36,266 nucleotides of DNA, taken from positions 1-36,266 of the forward strand of contig JAZQWT010000081.1 in the NCBI GenBank assembly GCA_045632485.1, written 5' to 3'. The notes under the pieces were generated by a model. The model worked only from the letters and a program-made list of their open reading frames with translations, had not been told where the DNA came from and made no database searches. This stretch comes from SIG575 sp045632485 (GTDB taxonomy: Bacteria > Bacillota > Clostridia > Oscillospirales > Acutalibacteraceae). Of the stretch, positions 33,245 through 36,266 are shown one piece after another. The translations under genes were made by a program, and so were the position numbers. Position 1 is the first letter of the stretch; every line of letters starts with the position of its first letter.

Positions 33245-34401
33245 TAGATTTGTTTAAGAAATTTTTCACTTTTATCGGAGTTCTTTTTCTCGGCACAGTA
33301 TCAGGAATCGCGTTATGGTCAATGTGTGCAGGTAATGCAGATATATCTGATGTTTTTGAAAAAATCCCCGAAACACCCGCAGGAAATTACAGCGGATATT
33401 ATTATTCACGTCTTGAAGATGATGAAAAAATTGTTTACGAACTTATTGCTGACGATATAAAGCAGCTTCCGAAAAAAATCCGTATCCCTGAAATCGACGA
33501 TGAAGGCTTATCAGATGTTTTTGATGCACTTCATTATGATAATCCTGATTATCTGTTTCTCGGTGAAAGCTGCACTATCCAGACAAGCTTCGGCATAAGT
33601 TACTTCATTCCCCAATACATTATGGACGAAAATGAATACGCTTCTGCTATGAGAGAGCTTTCTGAAATAAAAGATAATGTTCTCAGAAGAACAGCTTCTT
33701 TTACTGATGACTACGACAAGGAGCTTTATGTTCACGATTACATCATAGACAAATGTGACTATGTTGAAAAAGTAGGCGGAATTTATTCATCAAGCTACGG
33801 ATGCCTTGTGAGAGGCTCTGCTTCCTGCGAAGGATATGCAAAAGCTATGAAGTATCTGCTTGATGCTATGGATATTGAAAATTATCTTGTGTACGGCACA
33901 ACAAAGACAAACGACAACACTGATGAAGGGCATGCCTGGAATATTATTAAAGTTAATTCCGGGTACTACCATGTTGATACAACATGGGATGACCCCTGCG
34001 ACAGTGAAGCAGAAAACAAGTATGCTTATTTCAATATTACAGATAAAGAAATCGCAGAAACACATACTGTTGATTCGCGTTTTGAAGATACCTGCACAGA
34101 AGATAATGAAAATTATTATGTAAAAAACAACATTATTTTCGACACCTATGATAATTCGGCAAAAAATAATCTTACTTCAGAGCTGGCAAAGCAAATTACT
34201 CTCGGCAACGAAACGTTTTCTTTCAAACTAAAAAACCGTAAAGCTCTTGAAGAAGCAAAGAGAGAACTTTTTGATATGAACGGAATATACAGCATTCTGT
34301 ATTCCGCAGGCACTGCAGCAGGCAAAAACATTACACAGGAAGAAGTGCTTTATGCTGTTGATGATACCCATATGATAATTATAGTTACAGATTATTTATA
34401 A
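33241..34401 (+). CDS. Membrane-anchored transglutaminase-like protein
   Basis: 386 residues: N-terminal membrane anchor (about 8-28), extracellular spacer, and a transglutaminase/protease core with a complete triad C196 (SASCEGYAKAM), H231 (GHAWNIIKV) and D246 (YYHVDTTWDD). Such proteins act as peptidases or cross-linking enzymes on the cell surface; the substrate is unknown. The C-terminal 120 residues have no family I recognise. GTG start (GTGA overlap with the previous stop) after CAGGGA, so translation is coupled to the LCP-like gene. The pair suggests a cell-envelope process. Confidence 0.82.
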   Translation: MIDLFKKFFTFIGVLFLGTVSGIALWSMCAGNADISDVFEKIPETPAGNYSGYYYSRLEDDEKIVYELIADDIKQLPKKIRIPEIDDEGLSDVFDALHYDNPDYLFLGESCTIQTSFGISYFIPQYIMDENEYASAMRELSEIKDNVLRRTASFTDDYDKELYVHDYIIDKCDYVEKVGGIYSSSYGCLVRGSASCEGYAKAMKYLLDAMDIENYLVYGTTKTNDNTDEGHAWNIIKVNSGYYHVDTTWDDPCDSEAENKYAYFNITDKEIAETHTVDSRFEDTCTEDNENYYVKNNIIFDTYDNSAKNNLTSELAKQITLGNETFSFKLKNRKALEEAKRELFDMNGIYSILYSAGTAAGKNITQEEVLYAVDDTHMIIIVTDYL

Positions 34402-34425
34402 TATTTTGTTTCAGGAGGGATAACT

Positions 34426-36036
34426 ATGTCAATCACGTACGAACAAAAAATCAGCAGAGCTGTTTGTCCTGAAGAAGCAGGCGTTGACACATACGTCTTA
34501 CAGGATTTCTTCAATGAACTCAAAGCTTCAGGCTACAGATTCAAAAACATTATGGTGCTTCGTCACGGAAAAGTTGTGGCAGAGTGTACAAAATTCCCTT
34601 TCATTGCAGAAATGCCTCATACAATGTTTTCTTTCTCAAAGGTTGTAACTACTGTTGCAATAGGCTTTGCAATAAACGAAGGACTCCTTCGTATGGACAC
34701 AACATTTAACGAGCTTTTCTCAGATTCATATAACGAACAGCAGCTTAAGAAAACCAACGGAATAAATGTCAGCCACCTGCTTATGATGACAGCAGGCAAA
34801 TCTATAAGTATTTTTGATGACAAAGAACGAAACGACTGGCTTGACAGTTTTGTAAAATCAAAATATTCAGGCAAGCCGGGCGAAAAATTCAAATACATCA
34901 GTGAAAATACATATATACTCGGCAGAATGCTTTCCAAAGTATCAGGTCAGACAATCTCTGAATATCTCCGTCCCAGATTCTTTGAACCCCTCGGAATTGA
35001 TTTTCAGCATTGGGACAAAGACAGAAAAGGCTTTGATGCAGGCGGATGGGGTTTGTTCCTTACAATTGAAGATATGGCTAAAATCACACAATGCTTCCTT
35101 CAGAACGGTGTCTGGAACGGTATGCAGATTATTCCCGAAGGCTGGGTAGAGGCAATGATAACACCCTACACACGCGGTCTTTACGGCCTTGATGCAAAAG
35201 ACCTGGGATACGGTTACAACATATGGTGCGGACGTGCTGACGGCTACTATCGCTTTGAGGGACTTTATTCACAGTTCTCTTTTGTATATCCCAACCATGA
35301 TGCCTGTGTAGTAATTAATTGCAGTGACATCACACATAAAGCAATTTTTGACCTTGTTGATAAATATTTCCCCTTTGCATTCAAAGATGACCTTAGCGCA
35401 ATTCCTGCAGAAATCACAGAAGACTTCAAGGCAGAACTCAATAATTTTTCATACGATGTTCTTCCTGTTTCTCCCCGTAACCTTGCAACAGAAGCAGGTC
35501 TTAACGGTAACATGTACAAATTACTGCCTCAGAAATTTGCTTCAATGCTTCCCCTTTCAGCCGTTTTTCCCCTTGCAGTAAGACCCGGTAAAATCAACAA
35601 CCTTGATTTTAAATTTTATGAGGATTATGCTGAAATCAGTTGGACAGAAGCTAATTCACCTAAGAACAGTCTCTGCGTGAATTTTGACGGTAAAAGACGC
35701 ATCAGCAAGGTGCAGTTATGCGATTTACAGATTCATATGCTTGCATACGGTGCCTGGCAGCATGACGGCACTCTTACTGTTCAGGTGTTTACAATGGAAA
35801 TTCCTGAAATAAGAACTCTGAATTTCACATTCAAAAAGAATAAAATTTCAGTCAGAAGTTCATTAAGTCCCAATCTTTATGAAACACTTGACAACAAATA
35901 CAGATTTGAAGGAATGAAAACAAACATCATTCTTGATGTCGTTGCAAAGCTTTCAAACACATTCGGAAACATTATTTTCTGCCCGCCACTGTGGAAAGGT
36001 AAACTTTCAAAAAACAATAAGCAGGAAGAAATCTGA
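34426..36036 (+). CDS. Beta-lactamase-fold serine hydrolase, copy 2
   Basis: 536 residues, the same length and plan as the protein at 11608, with the nucleophile motif at the same position (S69-F-S-K72), Y157-I-S, and AGGWGLF. Shared blocks include EEAGV or EEVGV near residue 16, VLRHGKV or ILRHGKV at 44-50, and YISEN. No signal peptide is seen, so probably cytoplasmic. The C-terminal beta-rich domain from about 350 is diverged but collinear. AGGAGGG precedes the ATG. Fourth gene of the trmL unit. It is clearly a paralogue; an esterase/peptidase role is the family expectation and no substrate is known. Confidence 0.85.
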   Translation: MSITYEQKISRAVCPEEAGVDTYVLQDFFNELKASGYRFKNIMVLRHGKVVAECTKFPFIAEMPHTMFSFSKVVTTVAIGFAINEGLLRMDTTFNELFSDSYNEQQLKKTNGINVSHLLMMTAGKSISIFDDKERNDWLDSFVKSKYSGKPGEKFKYISENTYILGRMLSKVSGQTISEYLRPRFFEPLGIDFQHWDKDRKGFDAGGWGLFLTIEDMAKITQCFLQNGVWNGMQIIPEGWVEAMITPYTRGLYGLDAKDLGYGYNIWCGRADGYYRFEGLYSQFSFVYPNHDACVVINCSDITHKAIFDLVDKYFPFAFKDDLSAIPAEITEDFKAELNNFSYDVLPVSPRNLATEAGLNGNMYKLLPQKFASMLPLSAVFPLAVRPGKINNLDFKFYEDYAEISWTEANSPKNSLCVNFDGKRRISKVQLCDLQIHMLAYGAWQHDGTLTVQVFTMEIPEIRTLNFTFKKNKISVRSSLSPNLYETLDNKYRFEGMKTNIILDVVAKLSNTFGNIIFCPPLWKGKLSKNNKQEEI

Positions 36037-36057
36037 TTTCCCCAAAGAGGTATTAAA

Positions 36058-36266
36058 ATGGATATAAGAGACAAACTTAAAGCTGCCACAGAAGAATTAA
36101 CTGCTGAATTTGTTTCTGCACTTGCAAAGGCAGGTAAAGAAAAAGGACTCGGTGATGAAGCTGATATGATTGCCGAAGGAACTGTGCTTGGCAGTGCAGA
36201 GCTTATCAGGCAAAGCGGTATTCATCCCGTAGAACTTGCCGACCGTGTATGCTCACCGGGCGGTAC
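36058..36266 (+). CDS. Partial: P5C-reductase dimerisation-domain-like protein
   Basis: Open frame from ATG 36058 (AAAGAGG upstream) to the window edge, 69 complete codons visible. Residues 1-69 match the C-terminal dimerisation domain of pyrroline-5-carboxylate reductase: GTVLGSAELIRQSGIHPVEL is followed by ADRVCSPGGT, the ProC signature. The N-terminal NADP-binding Rossmann domain is missing, since translation starts at the equivalent of the domain boundary and the preceding gene is unrelated. GSGPAY, which normally opens this domain, is replaced by TEELTAEFVSAL. It may be a stand-alone dimerisation-domain protein; the rest is off the window. Confidence 0.65.
   Translation, partial: MDIRDKLKAATEELTAEFVSALAKAGKEKGLGDEADMIAEGTVLGSAELIRQSGIHPVELADRVCSPGG

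Overview
The window is a densely packed, AT-rich bacterial chromosome segment. It most likely comes from an anaerobic, gut-type member of Clostridia (Bacillota), probably near Oscillospirales. The grounds are strong AGGAGG-type ribosome binding sites, TTGACA/TATAAT promoters, separate GluRS and GlnRS, a heterodimeric ABC exporter under MarR control, a DUF2628 zinc-ribbon protein, a cytoplasmic GH36 enzyme, and dispersed palindromic repeats of a kind I recall from gut Firmicutes. The lineage is an inference. I see no rRNA, tRNA, CRISPR array, transposase or phage gene.

Layout. 1-564 is a gene-free array of hairpin-forming repeats ending in the gltX promoter. 565-6910 is a + strand run: gltX, glnS, a small membrane protein, a RING/zinc-ribbon membrane protein and rarA. 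6949-10241 is on the - strand: a HAD phosphatase, a nitroreductase coupled to an SDR-like protein, and a membrane protein with an unclear start. 10370-13218 pairs a secreted, membrane-anchored GDPD-fold protein that has lost its catalytic residues with a beta-lactamase-fold serine hydrolase. 13353-18486 is an arginine operon, argC-argJ-argB-argD-argF, behind a strong promoter and a likely ArgR site; it covers acetylated-intermediate synthesis to citrulline but not argG or argH. 18575-22846 holds an SGNH esterase and a YfcC-type carrier / EutH / aldo-keto reductase operon. 22874-24975 (-) carries two rRNA methyltransferases, translationally coupled. It is divergent from a GH36 alpha-galactosidase, with promoters that share a -35 element. 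27369-31481 is a MarR-regulated heterodimeric ABC exporter. A 58-residue protein lies on the - strand at 31536-31712. 31848 to the window end is another + operon: trmL, a divergent LCP-like membrane protein, a membrane-anchored transglutaminase-like protein, a second 536-residue serine hydrolase, and the start of a protein that looks like a P5C-reductase dimerisation domain alone.

Most of the window is housekeeping and amino-acid metabolism. The parts most worth attention are the two cell-surface proteins of enzyme fold with missing catalytic residues (10370 and 32363), each in an operon with one of a pair of equal-length serine hydrolases; the stand-alone P5CR dimerisation domain at the right edge; the structured repeat array at the left edge; and several compact regulatory arrangements (shared -35, ribosome-site hairpin, possible ATA start). 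I found no clear candidate for an entirely new defence or mobile system.
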